Shown: piece after piece, positions 48,952-57,597 of the stretch
Layout of the letters: every line of letters begins with the position of its first letter
Position numbering within the stretch: position 1 is the stretch's first letter
NCBI GenBank assembly: GCA_964464925.1
Contig: CAYXLI010000030.1
Coordinates: 1-64,000, forward strand
Origin: CAYXLI01 sp964464925
GTDB lineage: Bacteria > Acidobacteriota > Terriglobia > Bryobacterales > Bryobacteraceae
Direction: 5' to 3'
Length of the DNA: 64,000 bases
Translations under genes and position numbers: made by a program
Notes under the pieces: model-generated
The model's input: the letters and a program-made list of their open reading frames with translations, nothing else
What the model was told of the DNA's origin: nothing
Databases searched by the model: none

Positions 48952-49542
48952 TCAGCGTGTCATCGCTTCTTGCCGGAGCACTACACGCGCGGGAGCACCC
49001 ACGGCAACGGCGTAATCCGGCACATCCGCATTGACCACCGAGTTCGCCCCGATCACCGCGCCGGCGCCGATCGTCACCCCAGGGCACACAACCACGTTCT
49101 GCCCTAGCCAAGCCCCATGTTTGATTCGCACCGGCTTGATCTTGTCCACTCCCTGGGCAAGCACTGGCAGTTCGCTGTCTGAATACTTGTGAATGTGATC
49201 CGAAATATAGACATTCCGGGCCAGAAGAACGTCCTCTTCGAGACGAACTTCACTCACCGCCGAAATGACACAGTAGCCCGCGATGCAGCTTCCGTCCCCG
49301 ATCCAAAGCGCCACCCTCTCATCGGCTCCGTTCGGTTGCGTTTGCAGCCAGCACCCCGGGCCGAAGAAGACACCGCTTCCGATCTGAATCCGCCGCTCTC
49401 CCGAAATCCGGACAGGCAGCCTCAGGACGGTCCTTTTCCCGAAGCCCGCGAACGCGCCGCTTATCAGCAAGGAAAAACACTTGCTCTGCACCCGCACAAA
49501 AAGCCGGTAAGCGGAAAGCATCAAGGGCCCTAATCGTTTCAT
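48952..49542 (-). CDS. Hexapeptide-repeat acyltransferase
   Basis: A protein of about 196 residues starting at ATG 49542 (MKRLGPLMLSAYRLFVRVQ); the longer upstream frame overlaps the glycosyltransferase and lacks homology. Left-handed beta-helix rungs run from about 50 to 185 (IQIGSGVFFGPGCWLQTQP, IGDGSCIAGYCVISAVSEV, IKHGAWLGQNVVVCPGVTIG). His in YISDHIHKYS is the likely catalytic residue, and VAVGAPARVV closes the fold. Probably O- or N-acetylates a sugar. Start overlaps the glycosyltransferase stop (ATGA), so the two are translationally coupled. Confidence 0.86.
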   Translation of the reverse strand: MKRLGPLMLSAYRLFVRVQSKCFSLLISGAFAGFGKRTVLRLPVRISGERRIQIGSGVFFGPGCWLQTQPNGADERVALWIGDGSCIAGYCVISAVSEVRLEEDVLLARNVYISDHIHKYSDSELPVLAQGVDKIKPVRIKHGAWLGQNVVVCPGVTIGAGAVIGANSVVNADVPDYAVAVGAPARVVLRQEAMTR

Positions 49543-50765
49543 CGCTTTGCTGCATCGGCGCGGAGCGCCCCGCGCCCGTCTTGCTCGTGGCCAATAAGCC
49601 CCGAGTAAATACCGGCTAATTTCTCGGTCTGTCGCCGGACGTCCAACTCGCGCTCTATCAACTGCCGGTTCGCTGCCACAATGGGATACCAATCCTCCCG
49701 GGCGAGTAGCCGCTCGATGGCTCGCGCTAATGCAGCCGAATCGCGCTCCGGCACCAGATAAGCCCCGTTTTCTTCCGAAAGGACGAATGGAATATCGCAG
49801 TGCAAAGTGCTCATCACGGGCATTCCGCTGGCCGCGGCTTCGATCACCGTCACCGGCGCGCCGCCTTCAGTGTCGCCATCGGACGACGTGACGCTGGGCG
49901 AAACGAACACATCATGCCTGTAGAATTCCTGAATGACTCTGTCGTACGGAACGTATCCCAGGAACTGAATCCGCTCACCCAACCCGTGTTCCGCTGTAAC
50001 TTTCAGGATTCTCTGTTTTTCTGTTTCCTCGCGCTCGCTGCCGCTGGAAGCCCCGATCACGGTGATTTCCAGGTCGGGATGATTCTTCATCACTATCGCC
50101 AAAGCCTCGAGCGCATACGGAATTCCCTTCTTCTCCCGGAACGACCCCTGGATTAGGAAACGCTTCGGTTTATCCGAGTTCGTGCGCGGGACAAACGGAA
50201 TGCGTTCGAGGTCGATACCTAGCCGGAAGATCTGAATTTTTTCCGGATCGACGCCTAGCGCGGCGATGCAGCGAGCCATGTGCGGTCCTTCGCACAGGAC
50301 CGCGTCGATCCGGTCTGACATTTCCTTGTATCGGATCCTCCAGCGAGGATCGGAATGCGGCAGGTAGCTGAGGTCGAGACCGTAGAAACTGACTACATGC
50401 CGCACCCCATACTTGCGGGCAATGTCTGAATTTGCCCAACCACAGTTGCCGAAATGGGAATGCAGAATATCTGGCTTGATTTCGTCAATCGTATTTTCCA
50501 ACAGGGTCCGGCTCTTCTTGTCGTCGCTGGTCATCCCTAAACGCCGTAACACGCGTCTCACAAAGGTTTTGGCCTTGGGCGGAGCGTCCAACGACCTCAA
50601 GTTATTCACTGGAAACTGGTTCAGGTTCTCGGTCCATTGGCAGATGACATGGTTGTCGAACTCCTCAGGCAGAAAATCAACGTGCGTGAAGAGCCACGTC
50701 ATCGTTTGCGGCAGCCAGCAGGACGTGAATTGAAGGACTCTGGTGTGATTCTGTGTACCCGTCAT
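49539..50765 (-). CDS. Glycosyltransferase family 4 (GT-B fold)
   Basis: A 408-residue transferase. HSHFGNCGWANSDIARKYG and VVSFYGLDLSYLP in the acceptor domain, and RFLIQGSFREKKGIPYALEA and VIEAAASGMPVMSTLHCDIP in the donor domain, are typical of WcaL/colanic-acid-type family 4 enzymes. The donor-domain E-x7-E region is present. It probably adds a later sugar of the repeat unit. Sugar specificity is not deducible. Confidence 0.89.
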   Translation of the reverse strand: MTGTQNHTRVLQFTSCWLPQTMTWLFTHVDFLPEEFDNHVICQWTENLNQFPVNNLRSLDAPPKAKTFVRRVLRRLGMTSDDKKSRTLLENTIDEIKPDILHSHFGNCGWANSDIARKYGVRHVVSFYGLDLSYLPHSDPRWRIRYKEMSDRIDAVLCEGPHMARCIAALGVDPEKIQIFRLGIDLERIPFVPRTNSDKPKRFLIQGSFREKKGIPYALEALAIVMKNHPDLEITVIGASSGSEREETEKQRILKVTAEHGLGERIQFLGYVPYDRVIQEFYRHDVFVSPSVTSSDGDTEGGAPVTVIEAAASGMPVMSTLHCDIPFVLSEENGAYLVPERDSAALARAIERLLAREDWYPIVAANRQLIERELDVRRQTEKLAGIYSGLIGHEQDGRGALRADAAKR

Positions 50766-50801
50766 CGATGTGCCTTTCAGGATGCGTACCCAGCAGAAGG
50801 C

Positions 50802-51698
50802 TTACTGAGCAGAACGCAGCAAGCTCAGGGGTTTGGAAAAGGTCCGCCGCAATCGCGCCGTCTGCTCGCTGCGCAAATATCCTATGAATTCCTGCGACAC
50901 AACCCGCTTCTCACCTCTGCAGTAGGCGGAGCCAAATCCGGCGAGCCTTGCCGCGGCGCCCAATAGAATTGGCTTCTGCCCGGCTCTTCTCGCCAGCTTG
51001 CCGAGTTCGAACAGCGGATGAGCTCCCAGCGAAAAGTCCATTAGGCCCTGGCGGTACCAATAGCGCAGCAACGATCCTGCCGTCCCTGTCGGACGATGGT
51101 GAAACACCGGCAAGTCGGGAAACGATTCCACCCGCCAGCCCTTCATACGCGCGCATACTTCGGCGTGCCAGTCCGGCCCTCCATAGGGCAATGGCGCATA
51201 TCCGCCCAAAGAGCTCAAACACTCTCTCCGGAAGAGTTGAACCGCATGCGGAACCGAACTTGCGCGGTTACCCTTCCGAGGCTCAAACACCTGCCCTCGC
51301 TCCTCGTGAAGGAAGCCCCCTCCAATCCCTATTTCGGGTTTGGCCTGCAGCTTCGCCATGAGCCGCTCGAAGTAATCGGGACCGAACGAAATGTCCGCGT
51401 CGAGATTGCCGGCAAACTGGTATTCAACTCCGCCAAGCAGAGCAAAGCCGGTGTTGATCGCATTCACCTGGGCAGCGAAGTTCCTTTCGTGCTCCTCTCG
51501 AATGCGATAGAGCTGAAGGTATGCATGCTTCTCTGCATAACGCCGCACAATGGCGTCGGTCCCGTCGGTCGAGCCGTCACTCACCACGACCCATCGTCGC
51601 GGGGGTATCGTCTGCGACACCACGGAGGAGAGCGTCTTTTCGATGTAGGCTTCCTCGTTATAAGCCGCGGTGACAAGAACGTAATTAGTTGCCGTCAT
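50802..51698 (-). CDS. Glycosyltransferase family 2 (GT-A fold)
   Basis: A 298-residue inverting transferase. It opens YVLVTAAYNEEAYIEKTL, with VVVSDGSTDGTDAIV for nucleotide binding and NLDADISFGPDYF carrying the metal-binding D-x-D. The C-terminal part has an amphipathic/hydrophobic helix that could attach to the membrane. It overlaps the next family 2 gene by 4 bases (ATGA), so both act in the same assembly line. Confidence 0.89.
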   Translation of the reverse strand: MTATNYVLVTAAYNEEAYIEKTLSSVVSQTIPPRRWVVVSDGSTDGTDAIVRRYAEKHAYLQLYRIREEHERNFAAQVNAINTGFALLGGVEYQFAGNLDADISFGPDYFERLMAKLQAKPEIGIGGGFLHEERGQVFEPRKGNRASSVPHAVQLFRRECLSSLGGYAPLPYGGPDWHAEVCARMKGWRVESFPDLPVFHHRPTGTAGSLLRYWYRQGLMDFSLGAHPLFELGKLARRAGQKPILLGAAARLAGFGSAYCRGEKRVVSQEFIGYLRSEQTARLRRTFSKPLSLLRSAQ

Positions 51699-52660
51699 CG
51701 TATTTCACTTACCCTGCTTGAGCCCAATCCCGTCAGCCATAAGATCGAAGCGAAACTCCTTCTCACCTTGTAAGTGGCTTCCAGCGGCTCTGCCTTCTTC
51801 GAGAGGCAGACAACCGCATATCCCACAACACGCACAGCGTGGTGAAGACAGGTAATCAGGAAGTAACCGGCAGTCGCGATCCGTCCGTTGTGCTTTAGCC
51901 AGTACTGCAGATTGGCGCGTTGCAGTGCAAGGTAAAACGGAATCGGTGCTTTCTTGGTAGTACCACCTCCATAGTGAATGGCCTTTGCATCGGAAAAGAA
52001 CACAACCCTCCAATGCGAGTTATGGAAACGGCGGCACCAGTCCAGGTCATCACCGTACATAAAGAGCTGTGGATCCAGAACACCGACCTCACTCATTGCA
52101 GAGCGCCGGGTCATCCAGAACCAGCCGTTCAGCACATCCACGTCTCGCGTATGGTCATGGCGGAAGTCTCTCATCAGAAAGCCGCCGAACACACGCGACC
52201 CTTTGAAGATTACGTCCAGGCCAAGCGCCCGGCATAACGAATTCCAAATCGTCGGGAATCGCATGGTCGATCGCCCGACTTGGCCATCTGCGCCGATCAT
52301 CTTAGGACCAATCAAGCCGACCAACGGCTCCCTCTCCATGAACTCAAGCATGTTTCTGAGACAATTGGGCGCAACGTTCACATCCGGATTGATCAGGCAG
52401 ATGTAATCGCCGTTCGCCTCGGCGAGTCCCATGTTGTTCGCTCTGGAGAAACCGAGATTAGTCGTACTCCGAATCAACCGGACTCCGGGAAACTGCGCTG
52501 CAATCAGTTCGGGTGTGCCATCAGCCGAGGCATTGTCAACCACGATGATCTGTTTGGTGAACTCGCCTTTCTGAGCTTCCAAAGAAGTCAGGCACTCCTG
52601 TGCGAAAGCTTTACAGTTCCAGGTCACGATGACGATGGAGATTGAGGGTGGCGTCTTCAT
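51695..52660 (-). CDS. Glycosyltransferase family 2 (rhamnosyltransferase-like)
   Basis: A 321-residue transferase with ISIVIVTWNCKAFAQECL, IIVVDNASADGTPELI, TNLGFSRANNMG and the D-x-D-like ICLINPDVNV. This combination is characteristic of the WbbL-like group of family 2, several of which add rhamnose. The dTDP-rhamnose genes rfbC/rfbD just upstream fit that role, which is inference. A C-terminal hydrophobic segment may anchor it. Confidence 0.87.
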   Translation of the reverse strand: MKTPPSISIVIVTWNCKAFAQECLTSLEAQKGEFTKQIIVVDNASADGTPELIAAQFPGVRLIRSTTNLGFSRANNMGLAEANGDYICLINPDVNVAPNCLRNMLEFMEREPLVGLIGPKMIGADGQVGRSTMRFPTIWNSLCRALGLDVIFKGSRVFGGFLMRDFRHDHTRDVDVLNGWFWMTRRSAMSEVGVLDPQLFMYGDDLDWCRRFHNSHWRVVFFSDAKAIHYGGGTTKKAPIPFYLALQRANLQYWLKHNGRIATAGYFLITCLHHAVRVVGYAVVCLSKKAEPLEATYKVRRSFASILWLTGLGSSRVSEIR

Positions 52661-52721
52661 GATGCCGATTTACCTACACTTTCTGGCCCAAGGGCGATGC
52701 TCTACACTCGCTCTCTTCCAT

Positions 52722-53624
52722 TCACCGCATTGCGGCTACTGCCCCAGTAAGGTTCCTGCCCGCGGTCACGCCTAGATAATCGCTAAGCCCCCACTGCCAC
52801 GGCTGGAACTGGTTCACGCCAAGACATTTCAAGGCCTTGTTCTCGAGCACCGAGTACTTCGGACGCGGAGTTTTCGACGGAAACTCATCGGCATGTGCGA
52901 CAGCCAAATCAACGCTCGTGCCCGTCAATTGGAAAATGGTTCGAGCGAACTCGAACCAGGAGCACGCTCCCTCGGCCGTTGTGTGATACACCCCATAAGC
53001 ATCCGTGCGGCTGAGAACCAGAAGTTGCTCTGCCAGTTCAGCAGCGAACGTCGGAGTAATCGTTTCGTCGTCCACCACCCGAACCTTCCCTCGCTCTCGG
53101 GCAAGCTTAAGCATGAGCTCAACGAAGTTGTAGCCTCCCTTGGCCCGGCACTGGCTGTGACCATACAGTGCGGAAGTGCGAACCACGAAATATCGTTTGG
53201 CGATTGCACACACAAACTTTTCGCCGTCCAACTTCGAGCGCCCGTAGACATTGAGTGGCTCAGCCGCATCACTCTCTTCATACGGCATGCTCTTACACCC
53301 GTTGAACACGTAGTCGGTGCTCACATGCATCAGCACACAATCGAGGCCGCCGTCACTGACAACAGTCGCCAGGTTGCGCGCACCCAACGCGTTTACTTGA
53401 TAAGCCTTCTCTGGCTCCGCTTCGCATCGGTCCACGTTGTGCATCGCCGCGGTATTGATTACTAGGGCCGGCCGTAGAGCCCGCAAGCACTTTGCGGCCG
53501 AATCGATGTTCGAGATCTCAATGTCGGCGTGCGTGAGCGCCTGCACTTCATCGTTGCCGGAGCTGAATACCCGGACCAGCTCGGCCCCAAGTTGCCCGTT
53601 TGACCCAATGACCGCGATTTTCAT
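52722..53624 (-). CDS. rfbD: dTDP-4-dehydrorhamnose reductase
   Basis: A 300-residue NAD(P)H enzyme making the last step to dTDP-L-rhamnose. The start at ATG 53624 (MKIAVIGSNGQLG) is set by the Rossmann motif; the longer upstream frame is not homologous. STDYVFNG, the catalytic Tyr/Lys in NVYGRSKLDGE and RTSALYGHSQ are conserved. It overlaps the epimerase gene stop by 4 bases (ATGA). rfbA and rfbB are not in the window. Confidence 0.9.
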   Translation of the reverse strand: MKIAVIGSNGQLGAELVRVFSSGNDEVQALTHADIEISNIDSAAKCLRALRPALVINTAAMHNVDRCEAEPEKAYQVNALGARNLATVVSDGGLDCVLMHVSTDYVFNGCKSMPYEESDAAEPLNVYGRSKLDGEKFVCAIAKRYFVVRTSALYGHSQCRAKGGYNFVELMLKLARERGKVRVVDDETITPTFAAELAEQLLVLSRTDAYGVYHTTAEGACSWFEFARTIFQLTGTSVDLAVAHADEFPSKTPRPKYSVLENKALKCLGVNQFQPWQWGLSDYLGVTAGRNLTGAVAAMR

Positions 53625-54616
53625 CTTGTTGCGGCGAACGCCATATCGTGGAGCTGAAGGTTCTTCTCGAGCGCCTTGAAACATTCGATATTCGAGTATT
53701 CCGGGCAGTCCAGGTCTTCGTATTTGTCCATGTTGTCGATCAAGCTTCCGACAATAGACTTTACGTCTCCCTCCGGATGAAAACTCAACACCGTCTTCGC
53801 CTTTTCGATGCTGACCTTGTAGTTGCGAAAGTCACTGATGTGCTTGATGCAAAGATCAGGGCGCATGCCGATGCGCTCCTCGATCGCACTGCGGACTAGG
53901 TCGCCGATCTCTCCTACGGTGTAATTACCGGATGCGACGTTGAAAACTCCGGAAAGCGTTTGGCCTGCCTCGATCGCGCGAATGTAGGCCGTCGCTGCGT
54001 CCTCAATACTCAAAATCGGCCGCCATATTGCAGGATTGTTGATCGTAATCAAAGACTTCTTCATTGCGTGTTTGAACATCGTGTTGATGATCAGGTCAAA
54101 CCGCATTCGCGGGCTGTACCCGGAGATGGTGCCCTTCCGCAGAGAGATAACCGAGAACTCATCGTCAGCAAGATTCATTACGGCTTTTTCGCCCTGCAAC
54201 TTGGAAATGCCGTATGGATATTTCGAACTGACGGGCCTCGTCTCGTCAAACAATTCGTTCTCGGTGTATCCGTACACTGAACAGGACGAGGCGTAAATGA
54301 ATCGCTTCACCCCGGCCATTTTCGCCGTATAAGCGAGATAAGCCGGAGCCGCCGCGTTAAAGATGAAGTTCTTACTAGGCGAATACTCCGCCATCGGATC
54401 GTTCGACAGACCGGCCAGGAAAACAACCTGCGAGTAACATTCGAGTTCTTGCCGCGTCAGGTCAAAAAGGTCCTTGTTAAGAACGCCGACTTCGCGCGGC
54501 AGGTGATTCCCGAACCAGAATAGGTCTGCAACATCCACCTCGTATCCCCGGTCCAGCAGTTTTGGTATTAGCACCGATCCCACGTAACCGGCGCCGCCGG
54601 CAATCAAGAGCCTCAT
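53621..54616 (-). CDS. NAD-dependent epimerase/dehydratase, role in EPS sugar supply uncertain
   Basis: A 331-residue extended short-chain dehydrogenase. The start is ATG 54616 with AAGGAG 7 bases upstream; an in-frame codon at 54931 would add unrelated residues that overlap rfbC. LLIAGGAGYVGSVLIPKLL binds NAD, SSCSVYGYTENE carries the active-site Ser, and YPYGISKLQGE holds Tyr/Lys. The segments DLFWFGNHLP and AGLSNDPMAEYSP mark a subgroup often found in dTDP-sugar clusters, with no agreed product. It lies between rfbC and rfbD, so a dTDP-sugar 4-epimerase or reductase role is likely but unproven. Confidence 0.85.
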   Translation of the reverse strand: MRLLIAGGAGYVGSVLIPKLLDRGYEVDVADLFWFGNHLPREVGVLNKDLFDLTRQELECYSQVVFLAGLSNDPMAEYSPSKNFIFNAAAPAYLAYTAKMAGVKRFIYASSCSVYGYTENELFDETRPVSSKYPYGISKLQGEKAVMNLADDEFSVISLRKGTISGYSPRMRFDLIINTMFKHAMKKSLITINNPAIWRPILSIEDAATAYIRAIEAGQTLSGVFNVASGNYTVGEIGDLVRSAIEERIGMRPDLCIKHISDFRNYKVSIEKAKTVLSFHPEGDVKSIVGSLIDNMDKYEDLDCPEYSNIECFKALEKNLQLHDMAFAATR

Positions 54617-54656
54617 TCGTTTCTCCTTGGCAATTAAAGTTATTTCGTTGAAGAAC

Positions 54657-55226
54657 TCAGTACCGGAACGCTTGCGCTTGCGGTCTCGATAGCCACTGTT
54701 CCAGCGTTGCGGCCTTACGATCCTTTTCAGATAGCCGGAGGTCATCGACCACAGGCCACTGGATTCCGATAGCCGGATCGTCCCATCGGATCCCGCTTTC
54801 CGCCTTCGAGTTGTACAGCGCAGTGCACTTGTACTGGATCTCCGCCGCATCGGACAGAACGCAAAAACCGCGCGCAAACCCAGCCGGAGCCCAAACCTGC
54901 AGCCTGTTCTCGGCTGTGGCCTCCACGCCATACCATTTGCCTAAAGTCGGAGAGCCGAGCCGGATATCCACTGCGACCAGGAAGGCGCTTCCCGACGTGA
55001 CGCGCATCAGCTTTCCCATCGGTGGATCCCACTGGAAGTGCAGTCCCCGCAGAACACCACGGACGGAGCGGCTGTGGTTGTCCTGAGGAAAGCAACTCGG
55101 CAGCCCCAGTGTCGTGAATGCATCCGACCGGAAAGTTTCCATGAAGAAGCCGCGCTCATCCTGGAACACGTCAGGCTCCAAGACAGCAACATCTGCCAGT
55201 GGTCGTACTTTTACTCTGATGTCCAT
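54657..55226 (-). CDS. rfbC: dTDP-4-dehydrorhamnose 3,5-epimerase
   Basis: A 189-residue cupin. Family motifs are VFQDERGFFMETF, FPQDNHSRSVRGVLRGLHFQ with the catalytic His, VDIRLGSPTLGKW, WAPAGFARGFCVLSD and the Tyr-containing YKCTALYNSKAESGIRWDDP. It epimerises C3 and C5 of the keto sugar made by RmlB, feeding RfbD two genes on. GGAG precedes the ATG by about 6 bases. It overlaps a possible 62-residue frame upstream by 16 bases. Confidence 0.93.
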   Translation of the reverse strand: MDIRVKVRPLADVAVLEPDVFQDERGFFMETFRSDAFTTLGLPSCFPQDNHSRSVRGVLRGLHFQWDPPMGKLMRVTSGSAFLVAVDIRLGSPTLGKWYGVEATAENRLQVWAPAGFARGFCVLSDAAEIQYKCTALYNSKAESGIRWDDPAIGIQWPVVDDLRLSEKDRKAATLEQWLSRPQAQAFRY

Positions 55227-55399
55227 TCGTTCTCCGGAGGAAGGAAGATGATTACGGGATCGGCTGGGGGTCGCTGCCCTGCCCCGGCCGCCTTTGCCCG
55301 CCGGGCCAATTCGCGTTTCATCGCGTTTGCCATTCGTATTTCGCGCCGCTCATCGGACGCTGGTTGCCGTTTGCGCCTCGGCAGCGTGATTCGGACCAT
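55211..55399 (-). CDS. Possible 62-residue basic protein, unknown function
   Basis: An open frame starting MVRITLPRRKRQPASD, Arg/Lys-rich for its first 40 residues and ending in a hydrophobic/acidic tail (PVIIFLPPENEWTSE). It fills the 204-base space between the unknown 377-residue gene and rfbC almost exactly. No Shine-Dalgarno sequence is visible before its ATG. I do not recognise it; it could be a real small gene or a chance frame. Confidence 0.3.
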   Translation of the reverse strand: MVRITLPRRKRQPASDERREIRMANAMKRELARRAKAAGAGQRPPADPVIIFLPPENEWTSE

Positions 55400-55429
55400 A
55401 TCTGGAAAATGACGCTGAGATCTCGAAGC

Positions 55430-56563
55430 TTACGCGCGGTCACTAAGGGCGTAAAGCAACCACCCGAGATGGTACGGACGGCACTCGAAGTTAATCACCA
55501 GGTCGTCGTTCCGCTCTTCGAGGTTGCCTCTCAGGAAACCGATGGCCTTGTGAAGGCGCGTCCCATACTTACTCTTGTGGAAGACAGACCGCCAGATCAC
55601 GTGATCCTGTTCGTTCCGCAGGTCGCATCCGAGCTCATTGGCTCCGGTGATCCAACGCAGACCCCGGAACACCGGCTCTCTCACGTCCCAACCGGTGGCT
55701 TCTTCAAGTGCGAATAGCGCCATCGGCGCCATGCCGTCCTGGTGAACTGAATAAACGGGATACTGTTGGACCACGGCGCCGTGCGATGCGTCATAGTGCC
55801 ACCACCATTGCCCGAGCGCCCCCTGGACCCGCACGATCGCCTCGCCGCAAGAACGGGCCCGTTCCAGTGCGTCACCGAACTCGAATGCCCGATGAGCTTT
55901 CGTGAGTGCGTATATCGGATACACCTGGTCGGCGAAACTGCCGATGTGGCCCCGGACCATTCCCGCCATGCTGCCGCCTTTGGCAGAGTGGCCAAAAAAT
56001 CCCGCGCTGCCCTGATTTCGTTTGAGCAGTTCGTACGTACGGGTCGCGATCTGCGTCAAGTGCGCTATTTCTCGTGGACGGGCTATCTTCACTTCTGAAA
56101 GTCCCGTGAGGAACCATGCCAGTTCCATTGTGTGTCGTTCACGGCCGTCCGGGTACACCTCAAGAACTCCATCCAGATCCCAACCTGCATAAATCCGCAT
56201 CAAATTTTGGGGAGAAGTCGCTGCACACGTCCAGAACGCCAGCCCTAGGTCGCCTAGGTTGTCTATCCAGCCCGTGTCCTGTAGCAGGTGATCCAGAATC
56301 ACAGCCGCGTCGAATGCGTGCGCACTCTCGCCCTTCTTCTTCGCGTACCGGTGAAGACCCAGAAGGGCCATCATCGTATACCGGGGAGAAAGTCCCTCGC
56401 GGAACAGTCCGGCCCTCGTCCGCTTGAGCCGATGGCAGAACAGCAGCTTCTGCGCATCGAACATGGGAACTAGACCAGCTGCCGCTAAGTCGCATAGAGC
56501 CGCTAAATCCACGGGTTTCGGCGAGTCCTCTATAATTGCACGCTGTGCTGTAGAGCCCTGCAT
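55430..56563 (-). CDS. Conserved-looking cytosolic protein in the EPS operon, function unknown (alpha/alpha-toroid-like)
   Basis: A 377-residue soluble protein, not recognised. The helix-rich sequence repeats a pattern of hydrophobic helix pairs, with GQWWWHYDASHG and YPVYSVHQDGMAPMALFA, which recall alpha/alpha-barrel or toroid proteins such as uronyl C5-epimerases and terpenoid-cyclase-like folds. There is no signal peptide. Its 3' end is 204 bases from rfbC, and its start overlaps the end of the DUF354 gene by 34 bases, so it is firmly inside the operon. A polymer- or lipid-sugar-modifying enzyme is one guess. No catalytic residues can be assigned. Confidence 0.75.
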   Translation of the reverse strand: MQGSTAQRAIIEDSPKPVDLAALCDLAAAGLVPMFDAQKLLFCHRLKRTRAGLFREGLSPRYTMMALLGLHRYAKKKGESAHAFDAAVILDHLLQDTGWIDNLGDLGLAFWTCAATSPQNLMRIYAGWDLDGVLEVYPDGRERHTMELAWFLTGLSEVKIARPREIAHLTQIATRTYELLKRNQGSAGFFGHSAKGGSMAGMVRGHIGSFADQVYPIYALTKAHRAFEFGDALERARSCGEAIVRVQGALGQWWWHYDASHGAVVQQYPVYSVHQDGMAPMALFALEEATGWDVREPVFRGLRWITGANELGCDLRNEQDHVIWRSVFHKSKYGTRLHKAIGFLRGNLEERNDDLVINFECRPYHLGWLLYALSDRA

Positions 56564-57597
56564 CGGTCCTCCGCGATCTCCAGAACGCGGTCAACAATCG
56601 TGGTCAGCGCTGGGCTGCCGGCGCTCAGTGTCCGGGCGGCACGGGTCCGCCGCTCCAGTCGGATAGTTCTTGGGATTTCATCAACGCTCTCCATCAGAAC
56701 CAAACGTCCGCTCTTGGATAAGTAGTGATCAACTGCTCCAATCTCGCCTCGGAAAATGCTGTACACAGGCACGCCCAAGGCCGCTGCTTCCCGATTCATC
56801 GTCCCGCCTCCGCTGATCACCAGGTCGGAATGCCAGATCAGGTTAAGTCCGTCAACCGCGCGCTCCGGGGTCATTACCCTGCCGCTGCGGAACAGTTCCG
56901 GCCATTGCTTGCGGATCGACGCGCCCTGCTGCTGATTCCGCGGGAGGAGAATGACCTTAAGATTCGAGTGTGAGGTCCCCAGGAACTCCATCACTCCTCG
57001 AAACAGTTCATCGCTCTCGGCGACGTGATAGTGAGCCTGCTGCGCCGGCGGGCGCAATACCACGACTACTTCGTCTCCGGACAGACCGAGCTCTAACTTG
57101 ATTGCCGGATCGGGCCGGAACGAAGGCGCGTAGACATCTTCCTTGATTCCGGGGTACCTCAGGATGCGTTTCGGGTCGAACTGCAGAGCCGTGTCCGGCA
57201 TCAGTTCCGGAACCAGCACCCAGGTCGGCTTCATGAAGATCAACCCTCGCGCAAATTCATAATCCATCATCAGGATGGTCGGAATTCCGAGCATGGTCGA
57301 CAACAGCAATTGAGCGCGTGATCCGTGAGATATGGCTAGATCGGGCTTTTCCCGAAGCCCGAAAGGACTTAACTGCAGTGAACGCGTAAGCAGACCGGCC
57401 AGCTTCAGAGCCTTGTTCTTTCCGAAGTGCCGTCCTACTCGCTTGTAACGCAGGCCGATTAGATCTGCAAGGCCGCATACCTGAAAGCAATCGCGCGCCG
57501 TAATCAGCACCGAATGTCCGTGCACCTCGAGCCGCTTTGCAATGGGCGCGAATAGTGGAACATGCGGCGAGTTATCCAGGTCGATCCAGATCTTCAT
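56530..57597 (-). CDS. DUF354 family, glycosyltransferase-like (GT-B fold)
   Basis: A 355-residue protein matching DUF354: WIDLDNSPHVPLFAPIAKRL at the N-terminus, DLAISHGSRAQLLLSTMLGI in the middle, and the nucleotide-binding region DLVISGGGTMNREAAALGVP with PVYSIFRGEIGAVD. DUF354 proteins share the UDP-GlcNAc 2-epimerase/GT-B fold and are thought to be glycosyltransferases, with little experimental evidence. It overlaps the acetyltransferase stop by 4 bases (ATGA). Confidence 0.87.
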   Translation of the reverse strand: MKIWIDLDNSPHVPLFAPIAKRLEVHGHSVLITARDCFQVCGLADLIGLRYKRVGRHFGKNKALKLAGLLTRSLQLSPFGLREKPDLAISHGSRAQLLLSTMLGIPTILMMDYEFARGLIFMKPTWVLVPELMPDTALQFDPKRILRYPGIKEDVYAPSFRPDPAIKLELGLSGDEVVVVLRPPAQQAHYHVAESDELFRGVMEFLGTSHSNLKVILLPRNQQQGASIRKQWPELFRSGRVMTPERAVDGLNLIWHSDLVISGGGTMNREAAALGVPVYSIFRGEIGAVDHYLSKSGRLVLMESVDEIPRTIRLERRTRAARTLSAGSPALTTIVDRVLEIAEDRCRALQHSVQL

